A DNA stretch of 64,000 bases, taken from contig CAXXWD010000009.1 of NCBI GenBank assembly GCA_963667595.2, positions 385,634 to 449,633 on the forward strand. The letters are read 5' to 3'. Below, piece after piece: positions 53,629-61,181 of this stretch. Both the position numbers and the translations under genes were made by a program. Under the pieces are notes generated by a model that was given only the letters and a program-made list of their open reading frames with translations, did no database searches and had not been told where the DNA came from. Positions within the stretch are counted from its first letter, which is position 1, and the number at the start of each line of letters is the position of its first letter. Source of the stretch: JAHJQZ01 sp963667595 (GTDB lineage: Bacteria; Pseudomonadota; Alphaproteobacteria; Rhizobiales; Devosiaceae).

Positions 53629-54513
53629 ATGCTTTACGACGTGACCCTTTGCATTGCCTACGACTACCAGAACCCGGCCGGGTCGAGTCGTCATCTCGTG
53701 CGCCTGATGCCGGCCGATCTGGCAGGAGCGCAGCGGCTCGTGGCGGGTGCCCTGACATTGACGCCGGAACCGGACGAAAGCCGCTATTTCACCGATTTTT
53801 TCGGCAACAAAGCAGTCGAGGTCAGCTTTGTCGAGCGTCACGACAGCATCGGATTTGCGATAACAGCGCGGGTCGAACGGTTCCGCCAGACGGAATGCTT
53901 CGACACCTCGCTCAACCGTACCGGTCTTGCCGCCGCGCTCGCGCGGCACATCGATCTCGGACCGGTCTCGCCCCACCATTGCACCGGCAATTCGGTGCTG
54001 GTCGGGATCGAACGGGAAACGACGGATTTCGCCAGCGCCTTTGTCACTCCGGACATGAGTGCTTTCGAATGCATCACCGCCGTCGGCCGCGCCCTTCATG
54101 ACGAATTGCGTTACGCGGAGGGCGAAACGAGCGTCGACACGCCGATGATCGAGGCCTTCCGCAAGCGAAGCGGCGTGTGCCAGGACTTCTCGCACATCAT
54201 GATCGCATGCCTGAGAGGCGTCGGCATCCCGGCGGGTTATGTCAGCGGCTTTTTGAGAACGATTCCGCCTGCGGGCCAGAGCCGGCTCGAAGGCGCGGAC
54301 GCCATGCATGCCTGGGTGAAGGCCTGGTGTGGGCCGGACATGGGATGGGTCGAATACGATCCGACCAACGCCATTCTTGCCGGCGAGGATCACATCGTGG
54401 TGGCGCACGGACGCGACTATTTCGATGTCGCTCCGGTCAAGGGCATCATGCGCTCCTGGGGCGAACACACCAGCACCCAGAGTGTGGACGTGGTGCCGGT
54501 CGAGGGGCGCTAG
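53629..54513 (+). CDS. Transglutaminase-like cysteine peptidase, third gene of the amidoligase cluster
   Basis: 294 residues, no signal peptide. N-terminal beta-domain (residues 1-130) begins MLYDVTLCIAYDYQNPA, followed by the core with C184 (RSGVCQDFSH), H227 (DAMHAWVKAW) and D244 (VEYDPTNA), a complete catalytic triad. Family proteins cleave or transfer amide bonds and commonly accompany the ATP-grasp/alpha-E gene. It starts 12 bp after the preceding stop. Likely it trims or cyclises the product made by the ATP-grasp partner, which is inference. Confidence 0.9.
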   Translation: MLYDVTLCIAYDYQNPAGSSRHLVRLMPADLAGAQRLVAGALTLTPEPDESRYFTDFFGNKAVEVSFVERHDSIGFAITARVERFRQTECFDTSLNRTGLAAALARHIDLGPVSPHHCTGNSVLVGIERETTDFASAFVTPDMSAFECITAVGRALHDELRYAEGETSVDTPMIEAFRKRSGVCQDFSHIMIACLRGVGIPAGYVSGFLRTIPPAGQSRLEGADAMHAWVKAWCGPDMGWVEYDPTNAILAGEDHIVVAHGRDYFDVAPVKGIMRSWGEHTSTQSVDVVPVEGR

Positions 54514-54696
54514 GGCAGGGGCCGGAAACGCGCTTTGCGGTGCGTTCCCGGAAGGCGGCATGCCAGGCTTCAGGAAAGCAGGCCGCTCCGAATACTGCGA
54601 ATTTTAATATATTAGTATTGACTTATGTGGGCGCGTTGGTAATGGCCCCCCGTTTATGAGTCGTGACAAGCTCATCGGTCATGACGGAGGGGATTT

Positions 54697-55257
54697 GTGA
54701 CTTTGCGCAAAATGGGATCGACACGTGTGGCAGCTTTTTGGATCGTGCTGTCGGCGGCAGCGTTCGGCATGGCATTGCCTTCGGCCGTCTTCGCGCAGGA
54801 CATTCCCGCAGAAATCCAAAGCGTTGCAAATCTGCTTGCGCGGGAAGGCTATGATCATTTCCGCCTGCAAAACGCAATGCAATCCCGCATGATCTTGTAC
54901 GCGGAGCAGGATGGAGAGGCGATCGATCTGACATTCGATCCGAAAACCCTGCGAATCGTCGCAATCAGGAGCGGCATCGACGAGAATTTGGACGGTCGGG
55001 TGTCTCAGACGGAGCGTCATCGCATCAACATGCAGGAACAGCCTTACGACGCCACCCGCCTGGTGTTGCAAGTCGCCCAACAGACGCATTTGCGTGTCGA
55101 GGACAGACTGCGCCTTGAAACCGACGAGCCCGTGCAGACCAGAACCCAGCTTGCCACACATGAAAACCAGACCAGCGGTACCGGCCCCGGCCCCTCCGGC
55201 GGTGGCAATGGCAACGGCTCCGGCGGTGGTAATGGCGGCGGCGGTCGGGGAAGCTAG
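54697..55257 (+). CDS. Secreted small protein with one EF-hand loop and Gly-rich tail
   Basis: 186 residues, GTG start at 54697 behind GGAGGGGATTT; an ATG at 54712 is an alternative. Signal peptide ends near VFAQD (residue 33). Residues 37-92 look like a PepSY-type alpha/beta module (AEIQSVANLLAREGYDHFRL, then short strands). Residues 95-106, DENLDGRVSQTE, match the EF-hand calcium loop consensus at positions 1, 3, 5, 6, 8, 9 and 12. The last 27 residues are almost only Gly, Ser, Asn and Pro. No function is assigned. Separated by 183 bp from the transglutaminase gene; it may be monocistronic. Confidence 0.7.
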   Translation: MTLRKMGSTRVAAFWIVLSAAAFGMALPSAVFAQDIPAEIQSVANLLAREGYDHFRLQNAMQSRMILYAEQDGEAIDLTFDPKTLRIVAIRSGIDENLDGRVSQTERHRINMQEQPYDATRLVLQVAQQTHLRVEDRLRLETDEPVQTRTQLATHENQTSGTGPGPSGGGNGNGSGGGNGGGGRGS

Positions 55258-55327
55258 CGCGGCGGACGAAAAGGCAGTCCGGGTTTTGCCAGGACTGTCT
55301 CCCCACCAAAGGGAGAAAGAAGGCGGC

Positions 55328-55969
55328 TCATCCCTTCGCGCATTCCGCCTCTTTGCCGAACACGCTGACGATCATCTTCATCTGTACGCCAACCAGATCG
55401 AGCATTTCCTCTTTGGTGTATTCTTCCCAGTGATCGACCGCCCAATGGTCGAGGGCCTCCCCGAGGCCCATGACCGAGGCGATCAGCATGGACTGGGGCA
55501 AGTCGGTGCGCACGACGCCGAGATCCTGTCCGCGCCGGATAAACCGGTCCACCCAATGCTGGACGAGATTGAAAGACTGCTCCACCGGCGCGACCTTCTT
55601 CTTGCCGCCACGCATGCGGTAGAAGGCCCGACCGAGTTTCAGGTACCAGTCGTCACGGCTTATGTAGGAAACGGACCGCCGATACAGCGCCTCCATTTCC
55701 TGCCAGTAGTTTTCGCCCGTCAGGGACTCAATGTCGAAGCCGCCAACCTCGCGTAAAAGATAGGACACCGCCCGTTCGAACATGGTGGTGAACAGGTCGG
55801 CCTTGTCGTCGAAATAATAATAGAGCGAGGATTTGCTCATCCCCGAGGTTTCGAGGATGCGGTTGAGCGAGGCACCCTCATAGCCGTGATCGGCGAATTC
55901 GTTGGTGGCGGATTCGAACAGCTTCTGCTGGCGCTCGGGTTCGAGATTTTCAAAACGGCTTCGACTCAT
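55328..55969 (-). CDS. TetR-family transcriptional regulator
   Basis: 213 residues. Helix-turn-helix NEFADHGYEGASLNRILETSGMSKSSLYYYFDDKADLF at residues 22-60, then a helical ligand domain. It is divergent from the LolA-like/FtsX operon at 56105, with a dyad operator between them, suggesting it represses that exporter and itself. Ligand unknown. Confidence 0.9.
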   Translation of the reverse strand: MSRSRFENLEPERQQKLFESATNEFADHGYEGASLNRILETSGMSKSSLYYYFDDKADLFTTMFERAVSYLLREVGGFDIESLTGENYWQEMEALYRRSVSYISRDDWYLKLGRAFYRMRGGKKKVAPVEQSFNLVQHWVDRFIRRGQDLGVVRTDLPQSMLIASVMGLGEALDHWAVDHWEEYTKEEMLDLVGVQMKMIVSVFGKEAECAKG

Positions 55970-56010
55970 GACTTGACCTTAGCACGCGGGCGGACTATCT
56001 ACCCTAGGTG

Positions 56011-56026
56011 TGTACCGGCTGGTACA
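56011..56026. promoter_or_regulatory. TetR-type operator
   Basis: 16-bp near-perfect palindrome with arms TGTACC and GGTACA around a 4-bp centre, lying in the 135-bp gap between the divergent TetR and LolA-like genes. Suits a TetR dimer. Confidence 0.65.
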
Positions 56027-56104
56027 AACTAGAGGTTCATATTATTGGTATATAAGTCGAGCGGTCAAGAGGCCGCGTCGGCGCAAGGATCGTGGAGGTT
56101 TTTG

Positions 56105-56905
56105 ATGCGCATGAATTCGACACGGGTGGTTGGGAAACGGGGCGCGGCTCCAGGCTTTGCGGTGATGGCAGCAACACTTGTCATGGCATTGGCCGCGAGC
56201 GTTTCGGGTGCGATGGCGCAGGATGCGACGGCGCTGATGCGCGCCGCCTTCGACAACTGGCGGGCCAAATCGTCCGAGGCGACAGTGACCATGGTCATTC
56301 ACCGGCCGGACTGGGAACGCTCCTCCACCATGGTCGGCTGGACCGAAGGCGACGACCTGTCGCTGGTGCGCTTCACCGCACCGGCCAAGGACAAGGGCAA
56401 TGCCACCCTCATCAAGAAGAACCAGGCCTGGGTCTACAATCCCAAGCTCAACCAGGTGGTCAAGATCCCGTCTTCGACCATGACGCAGGCCTGGATGGGG
56501 TCCGATTTCTCCTATAACGACCTTTCCAAGACCACCAATCTTCTGACCCGCTACACCCACAAGATCATCGCAACCGCAAAGAGCGGCGGGCACAGTGTCT
56601 ACACCATCGAGTCGATGCCGAAACCGGGCGCCGCCGAGGTCTGGGGCAAGCAGCAGGTCAAGATCCGCGACGACGGCATCTTTCTCGAACAGGTCTTTTT
56701 CGATCAGGACATGAACGTGGCCCGCACCATGTCGGTCGACAAGGTCGGCACGATCGGCGGACGCATCTATCCGCTGGTCATCACCATGCATCCGGCCGAC
56801 AAGCCCGGGCAATGGACGCGGATCACCACCACCAAGGCGTCGTTCAACATCGATCTGGCGAACTACATCTTCACCACCTCGAACCTGCAGAACCCGAGAG
56901 ATTAG
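56105..56905 (+). CDS. Outer-membrane lipoprotein-sorting (LolA-like) protein
   Basis: 266 residues; start ATG 56105 behind TGGAGGTTTTT, with an ATG two codons later as alternative. Signal peptide runs to about residue 38 (VSGAMAQD). The rest matches the LolA-like family (PF17131 type): WTEGDDLSLVRFTAPAKDKGNATLIKKNQAWVYNPKLNQVVKI near residue 78, and WMGSDFSYNDLSKTTNLL near 130. These periplasmic proteins are found with LolE-like FtsX permeases and probably carry a lipid or lipoprotein between membranes. First gene of an operon with the permeases at 56914 and 58134. Confidence 0.88.
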   Translation: MRMNSTRVVGKRGAAPGFAVMAATLVMALAASVSGAMAQDATALMRAAFDNWRAKSSEATVTMVIHRPDWERSSTMVGWTEGDDLSLVRFTAPAKDKGNATLIKKNQAWVYNPKLNQVVKIPSSTMTQAWMGSDFSYNDLSKTTNLLTRYTHKIIATAKSGGHSVYTIESMPKPGAAEVWGKQQVKIRDDGIFLEQVFFDQDMNVARTMSVDKVGTIGGRIYPLVITMHPADKPGQWTRITTTKASFNIDLANYIFTTSNLQNPRD

Positions 56906-56913
56906 GTGCACCG

Positions 56914-58137
56914 ATGCTTTTCGCGCTCGCCTGGCGCAATCTCTGGCGCCAGAAGGTCCGGACGGGCCTGACCCTTTTAAGCATGGCGCTCGCCTCCATG
57001 CTCCTGGTCTTCATGCTGAGCTTCCAGTTCGGCGTCTATGACACCATGAAGGGTAATTCTTTACGGCTCATCGACGGGTTCGCTCAGATCCAGCCCGAGG
57101 GGTATGCCGACGATCCCGACATCGAAAAAACCATCGCCGATCCCCAAAAGCTCATGGCGGCGGCAGAACAACTCGATGGGGTCACGGCGGCGGCCCCGCG
57201 CGCCACCGGCTACGTCATTCTCGCCAATGGCGAGCGCTCCTATGGCGCGGCGGTGGTCGGTATCGATCCGGCACGCGAAACGAAGGTCTCTTCGCTGGCA
57301 GGTACCGTCCATGACGGACGCTATCTCATCCCGAACGACAGCGATGCGGTGGTGCTCGGCACGCTTCTGGCGCGCAATCTCAAGCTCAAGGTCGGTGACA
57401 AGCTGACCCTGATCGGGTCCGGACGCGACGGATCGGTGGCGGCGGACAGTCTGAGCGTGGTCGGTCTTTTCGATACCGGCATGACCGATATCGACCGCCA
57501 GATCGCCGAAATGCCGCTTTCCCGTTTCAACGACACCTTTTCCATGAACGGCGCAGTCAACGTCGTGGCGCTCGTCGGCAAGACGCTTTCGGAAACCGAC
57601 GCGGCGCTGCCGGGGATCGATGCGCTGGCCAAAAAGGACGGGCTTGTCGTCAGGAGCTGGGACCAGCTCGAACCCGCGCTGGCGCAGGGGATCACCCTCG
57701 ATTTTTCCACCGGCCTGTTGTTCTACGTCTCGCTGGTGGTGGTGGTGATCTTCATCATCCTCAACACCCTGTTGATGTCGGTGCTCGAACGCACCCGCGA
57801 ATTCGGCATGATGCTGGCCATCGGCATGCGGCCGCAAAGGGCAGGGGCGATGGTGTGGATCGAACTGATCCTGCTCGCCGTGATCGGCAACGGCATCGGC
57901 ATGGTGCTCGGCGCGGCCCTGGCGCTTTATTACCAGACGGTGGGCATGAGTTTTCCCGGTCTTGAAGAAATGATGGCCCAGTTCGGCCTGTCCGGCACGC
58001 TCTATCCAACCCTTTCGGCTGTGACGGCGCTGGCCGGACCGATCGTCGTCATCCTTTCGGTGGCGCTCGCCGGCATCGTGCCCTATCGCCACATCCTCAA
58101 GCTTCAGCCGGTTTCGGCCGTGGGAGCGGGTCAATGA
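56914..58137 (+). CDS. ABC transporter permease, FtsX/LolE type
   Basis: 407 residues. An N-terminal span (residues 18-42, TGLTLLSMALASMLLVFMLSF) is followed by a periplasmic MacB-type core domain and three C-terminal spans from about residue 265 (LLFYVSLVVVVIFIILNTLLM, then ERTREFGMMLAIGMRPQRAG). This is the LolC/LolE layout for extracting lipids or lipoproteins from the inner membrane. Start at 56914; the next permease begins within its stop codon (ATGA, 58134). The matching ATPase would be expected after the second permease but is lost at the junction. Confidence 0.9.
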   Translation: MLFALAWRNLWRQKVRTGLTLLSMALASMLLVFMLSFQFGVYDTMKGNSLRLIDGFAQIQPEGYADDPDIEKTIADPQKLMAAAEQLDGVTAAAPRATGYVILANGERSYGAAVVGIDPARETKVSSLAGTVHDGRYLIPNDSDAVVLGTLLARNLKLKVGDKLTLIGSGRDGSVAADSLSVVGLFDTGMTDIDRQIAEMPLSRFNDTFSMNGAVNVVALVGKTLSETDAALPGIDALAKKDGLVVRSWDQLEPALAQGITLDFSTGLLFYVSLVVVVIFIILNTLLMSVLERTREFGMMLAIGMRPQRAGAMVWIELILLAVIGNGIGMVLGAALALYYQTVGMSFPGLEEMMAQFGLSGTLYPTLSAVTALAGPIVVILSVALAGIVPYRHILKLQPVSAVGAGQ

Positions 58138-58875
58138 ATGCGTTTTCCCTTCTGTTTCCGCTGGCCTGGCGCAACCTCTGGCGCAACCCGCGCCGCACCG
58201 CGATCACGTTGATCGTGGTGGCCGCAGGGCTCTTCTCCATTCTGGTGTTTGCCGCCGTCATGACGGCCTGGGCCAAGGCGAGCCGGGACAATACGCTCGA
58301 CCTCGTCACCGGGTCCGGCCAGATCCATGCCGTGGGTTATCTCGACGATCCGAGCGTCGCCCATTCCATGCCGGCGCCCGATGCGGCCCTGATCAAGGCG
58401 CTCGACAGCCCGGCCATCTCGGCCTGGGCGCCCCGCGTCATGGTGCCGGCGGTGATCCAGTCCGAATACCGCACCCTGCCTCTCAATCTGACCGGTGTCG
58501 ATCCGACACGGGAAACGGCTTTGTCCATCCTGCCGCACCAGATGATCGACGGCGCCTATCTCGACAAAAACGACGGCTATTCCGTCGTTCTCGGCAAGCA
58601 TCTGGCTGACCGGTTGAAAACGCGTGTCGGCAAGCGGGTGATCCTTCTGGCCCAGGCGACGGATGGTTCGCTGGCCGAAGAGGGTTTTACGGTCGTCGGT
58701 TTGTTCGGAGGCAACCAGCAGATCGAGGATGCTTATGCCTTCGTGCCGCAAAAAACGGCGCAAGCCATGCTCGGCCTGGGCAGCGACATTTCCGAAATCA
58801 GCTTCAAGCTCGTCGACGACACGCTCCTGACAAGGACCATCGCTGCTCTCAGGGCGGCGGGGTCGGGGCTCGACA
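58134..58875 (+). CDS. Second FtsX/LolE-type permease, truncated at the junction (partial)
   Basis: About 247 residues remain. The N-terminal span (residues 25-48) and the MacB-type periplasmic core up to RTIAALRAAGSGLDI are normal. The first permease shows that about 150 further residues with three membrane spans should follow; they are missing. The frame runs on, by chance, into the unrelated PPC-domain gene up to 59342, so a 402-codon chimeric reading frame exists but should not be annotated as one protein. The truncated product would lack the ATPase-coupling region and be non-functional. Confidence 0.8.
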
Positions 58876-58899
58876 TAAGTCGGGCATGGGATTGTAGAA
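58871..58899. other. Junction between alphaproteobacterial-like and deltaproteobacterial-like DNA
   Basis: Left of this point every gene is Hyphomicrobiales-like and the permease is cut mid-gene. Right of it every gene looks deltaproteobacterial, starting with the complete PPC-domain gene at 58899. No integrase, transposase, tRNA, target duplication or inverted repeat is visible here. An assembly or cloning chimera is the simplest explanation; the exact base cannot be fixed from sequence alone. Confidence 0.7.
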
Positions 58900-59342
58900 T
58901 GAAATTCTCAGAAGCCAAGCAGGGCCGTATCTTCGTCATCCGCCTGGAGGATGGCGACGTCGTCCATGAGACCATCGAGCGCTTTGCCCGCGAACAGCAG
59001 ATCCGGGCGGCGGCGCTCATCGTCGTAGGCGGTGCCGATGCTGGCAGTCGACTGGTGGTCGGGCCGGAGAAGGGGCGCGCAGCGACGATTGAACCTGTGA
59101 CGCATTTGTTGGACGAGGTCCACGAGGTGGCCGGTACGGGAACGCTTTTCGTGGATGAGAGCGGAACACCGCTGCTGCATATGCACATGGCGTGCGGCCG
59201 GTCGGGAAAGACCATCACTGGCTGTGTCCGCGAGGGCGTCAAGGTGTGGCACATCATGGAGGTAATCCTCTTCGAGCTTCTCGACACCACCGCCCGGCGG
59301 GTGGCTCAGCCTCCCATGGGGTGGAAATTTTTGGAGCCCTGA
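58899..59342 (+). CDS. PPC-domain (DUF296) putative DNA-binding protein
   Basis: 147 residues, starting MKFSEAKQGRIFVIRLEDGD. The PPC/DUF296 fold is recognised by IRAAALIVVGGADAGSRLVVGPE near residue 36, LHMHMACGRSGKTITGCVREGVKVWHIMEVILFEL (residues about 92-127, with the His-x-His and Gly-Cys core) and a C-terminal GWKFLEP. The family includes small archaeal and bacterial proteins and plant AT-hook proteins; bacterial function is unknown. The ATG at 58899 has no visible ribosome site because its natural upstream region is cut by the junction. Confidence 0.85.
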   Translation: MKFSEAKQGRIFVIRLEDGDVVHETIERFAREQQIRAAALIVVGGADAGSRLVVGPEKGRAATIEPVTHLLDEVHEVAGTGTLFVDESGTPLLHMHMACGRSGKTITGCVREGVKVWHIMEVILFELLDTTARRVAQPPMGWKFLEP

Positions 59343-59351
59343 ATCACGATC

Positions 59352-59930
59352 TTAAAAGCTGTCGAACACCCCGTGTTCTCTCAGAATGTTGATGCCGATG
59401 GCCAGTAAGACCAGAGCGCCGATGATGTCGGCGTAACGGCGGATCTGAGCGGCCTTGGAGACGCGTTTGCCGAGGTGAAGTCCGATGGTGGTGAACACGG
59501 CGGCCACGATGCCGATGATCAGGGAGGGGGCCCATATGGAGATGTTGATCATCGAGAGGCTCAATCCCACGGCCAGTGCATCCAGGCTGGTGGCAAGCGA
59601 GAGCATCACCATGGTGGCCCCTTTGGTGGGATCTTTGGGAGTGTTGGTTTCATCCTCTTTCTTGAAGGCTTCGCGCAACATGCCCTGGGAGACGAAAACG
59701 AGCAGGATAAAGGCGACCCAGTGGTCGTAGCGTTCGATCTGCTGGCGGATGGTGAGGCCCGCCGCCCAGCCGATGACTGGCATGGCCGCCTGGAAAAAGC
59801 CGAAGTGCCATGCCAACCTGAAGTTCTGGCGCCAATCGACAGATCCCAGCTTGATGCCTGCGGCAATGGCCACGGCAAAGGCGTCCATGGCCAGGGCGAC
59901 CGCAATAGCGATGATGTTGAAAAGGGTCAA
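59352..59930 (-). CDS. mntP: Manganese efflux pump MntP (TTG start)
   Basis: 192 residues if begun at TTG 59930, six nt after GGAG; the E. coli protein has 188. Six spans in two repeats, each with the family acidic motif: ALAMDAFAVAIAAG near residue 12 and LATSLDALAVGLSLS near residue 106. A charged loop, REAFKKEDETNTPKDPTKGAT, lies between the halves. It exports Mn2+ from the cytoplasm. Extending upstream to an ATG at 60077 would add 49 hydrophilic residues absent from the family. It converges with the PPC gene, with 9 bp between stops. No mntP-type riboswitch is seen in the short upstream gap. Confidence 0.88.
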   Translation of the reverse strand: MTLFNIIAIAVALAMDAFAVAIAAGIKLGSVDWRQNFRLAWHFGFFQAAMPVIGWAAGLTIRQQIERYDHWVAFILLVFVSQGMLREAFKKEDETNTPKDPTKGATMVMLSLATSLDALAVGLSLSMINISIWAPSLIIGIVAAVFTTIGLHLGKRVSKAAQIRRYADIIGALVLLAIGINILREHGVFDSF

Positions 59931-60037
59931 CGCATGCTCCGCTCTTGATTTGAGTTTTGCCGATCCGCTATTATGTTGGACCAGTGGTATCGACTGAATG
60001 CGAACGTATGACATACCCCGATCAAAGGATGGATTCA

Positions 60038-60301
60038 ATGGACAAATGGGAAGAGAAGTTATCCTGTGCGTTGGCATGCCATCGCTGCAACGCCGGCCTG
60101 GGGCCGCAAGACAAGCGCATCTTGTCTGTCTATGATCATGAGCCGATCTGTCTGGCGTGTAAAAAGGAGGAGGAGCAGCGTCCCGATTACGAGTCTGTGT
60201 CGCGCGAGGCCATCGGCGTCTGCATGGCCGAAAGCGAAGTGATGTACGGCGACCCTGGCGGCTACTGCCTCCACCATTTTTATCCCTTTACATGCAAATA
60301 G
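60038..60301 (+). CDS. Small cysteine-rich (probable zinc-binding) protein
   Basis: 87 residues from ATG 60038, 8 nt after AAAGGA; ATGs at 60008 and 60029 in the same frame are less well placed. Eight cysteines: C10, C14 and C17 in LSCALACHRCNAG, C38 and C41 in ICLACK, C62, C77, and C86 next to the end (FYPFTCK). Two CxxC pairs suggest a zinc ribbon. Family not named; similar small proteins occur in sulfate/iron-reducing deltaproteobacteria as far as I can tell. Function unknown. Confidence 0.7.
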   Translation: MDKWEEKLSCALACHRCNAGLGPQDKRILSVYDHEPICLACKKEEEQRPDYESVSREAIGVCMAESEVMYGDPGGYCLHHFYPFTCK

Positions 60302-60318
60302 ACGGCACTTTTCAAATC

Positions 60319-60345
60319 CTAACCAAACGCTAACAAGAAGCTAAC
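60319..60345 (+). promoter_or_regulatory. Candidate PhoB box upstream of phoB
   Basis: Three direct copies of CTAAC start at 60319, 60330 and 60341, exactly 11 bp apart. PhoB binds tandem direct repeats with an 11-bp period. It lies about 125 bp upstream of the phoB start, suggesting autoregulation of the phoBR operon by phosphate. Confidence 0.6.
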
Positions 60346-60467
60346 ACTTGTCAGGATAAACAGTGCTGATGTGAGGGGGTGCGATTCGCCCAATTCTGTC
60401 CCGATCGGGCGGGCTCTATCCAAATAGCCGCCGGGATGCCGGGATGAACCGACAAAGGGTTTGGACC

Positions 60468-61181
60468 ATGGGCAAAGAGACCATATTGGTGGTCGATGAC
60501 GAGGAGGACATTCTTGAACTGGTGCGGTTCCACCTCAGCCGTGAGGGGTATGAGGTGCTGTGTGCCGAGACGGGGGAGGACGCCTGGCGCAAGATCAAGA
60601 CCCAGCACGTCGACCTCCTGGTGATCGATCTGATGCTGCCGGGGATCGACGGGCTGGAGCTGACCCGCAAGCTGAAGAACGACCCGCAGACCCGACAGAT
60701 CCCGGTGGTGATGCTGAGCGCCAAAGGCGAGGAGGTGGACATCGTCACAGGCCTCGAGTTGGGGGCCGACGACTATGTAACCAAACCGTTCAGCCCCCGG
60801 GTGCTGCTGGCCCGTCTTCGTGCCGTTTTCCGTCGCCGCGCTGTGCCGGCCGCAACCGACGACGCGATCATCCGAATTCACGGCCTGCTGATAGACCGCG
60901 GCCGGCGCAGCCTCTCCATCGACGATAGGCCCATAGACCTGACCTATACGGAGTTCCAGGTGCTCGCCTTTCTGGCCAGTCGTCCGGGCTGGGTCTTCAC
61001 CCGTTCCCAGATCGTCGATGCGGTGCGCGGCGACGACTATCCGGTCACCGACCGCAGTGTGGATGTCCAGATCGTCGGCTTGCGCAAGAAGCTGGGCGAG
61101 AGCGGCCACCTGATCGAGACCGTACGCGGTGTCGGGTACCGCTTCACGGAAAAGAGAGGAGAGGAGACGCACACAAGATGA
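60468..61181 (+). CDS. phoB: Response regulator PhoB (phosphate regulon)
   Basis: 237 residues from ATG 60468; an ATG at 60444 adds eight residues. Receiver domain residues 4-120: acidic pocket VVDDEED at 8-14, phosphoacceptor D54 in LLVIDLMLPG, and the conserved VTKPFSPRVLLARL near 105. OmpR-type winged helix residues about 130-232: LTYTEFQVLAFLASRPGWVFTRSQIVDAV and VDVQIVGLRKKLGESGHLIETVRGVGYRF. It overlaps the histidine-kinase start by ATGA. Phosphate control is inferred from the close PhoB likeness, the PhoR layout and the upstream repeat. Confidence 0.85.
   Translation: MGKETILVVDDEEDILELVRFHLSREGYEVLCAETGEDAWRKIKTQHVDLLVIDLMLPGIDGLELTRKLKNDPQTRQIPVVMLSAKGEEVDIVTGLELGADDYVTKPFSPRVLLARLRAVFRRRAVPAATDDAIIRIHGLLIDRGRRSLSIDDRPIDLTYTEFQVLAFLASRPGWVFTRSQIVDAVRGDDYPVTDRSVDVQIVGLRKKLGESGHLIETVRGVGYRFTEKRGEETHTR

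Noticed and set aside
51190..54561. Very long (1123-codon) open frame on the minus strand across the ATP-grasp and transglutaminase genes
   Set aside because: Antisense shadow of high-GC genes: no ribosome site or family motif, while the plus strand carries complete conserved domains.
58134..59342. One 402-codon permease-PPC fusion protein
   Set aside because: The PPC part has its own complete start at 58899 and the permease lacks its C-terminal membrane domain; better read as two genes joined by accident.
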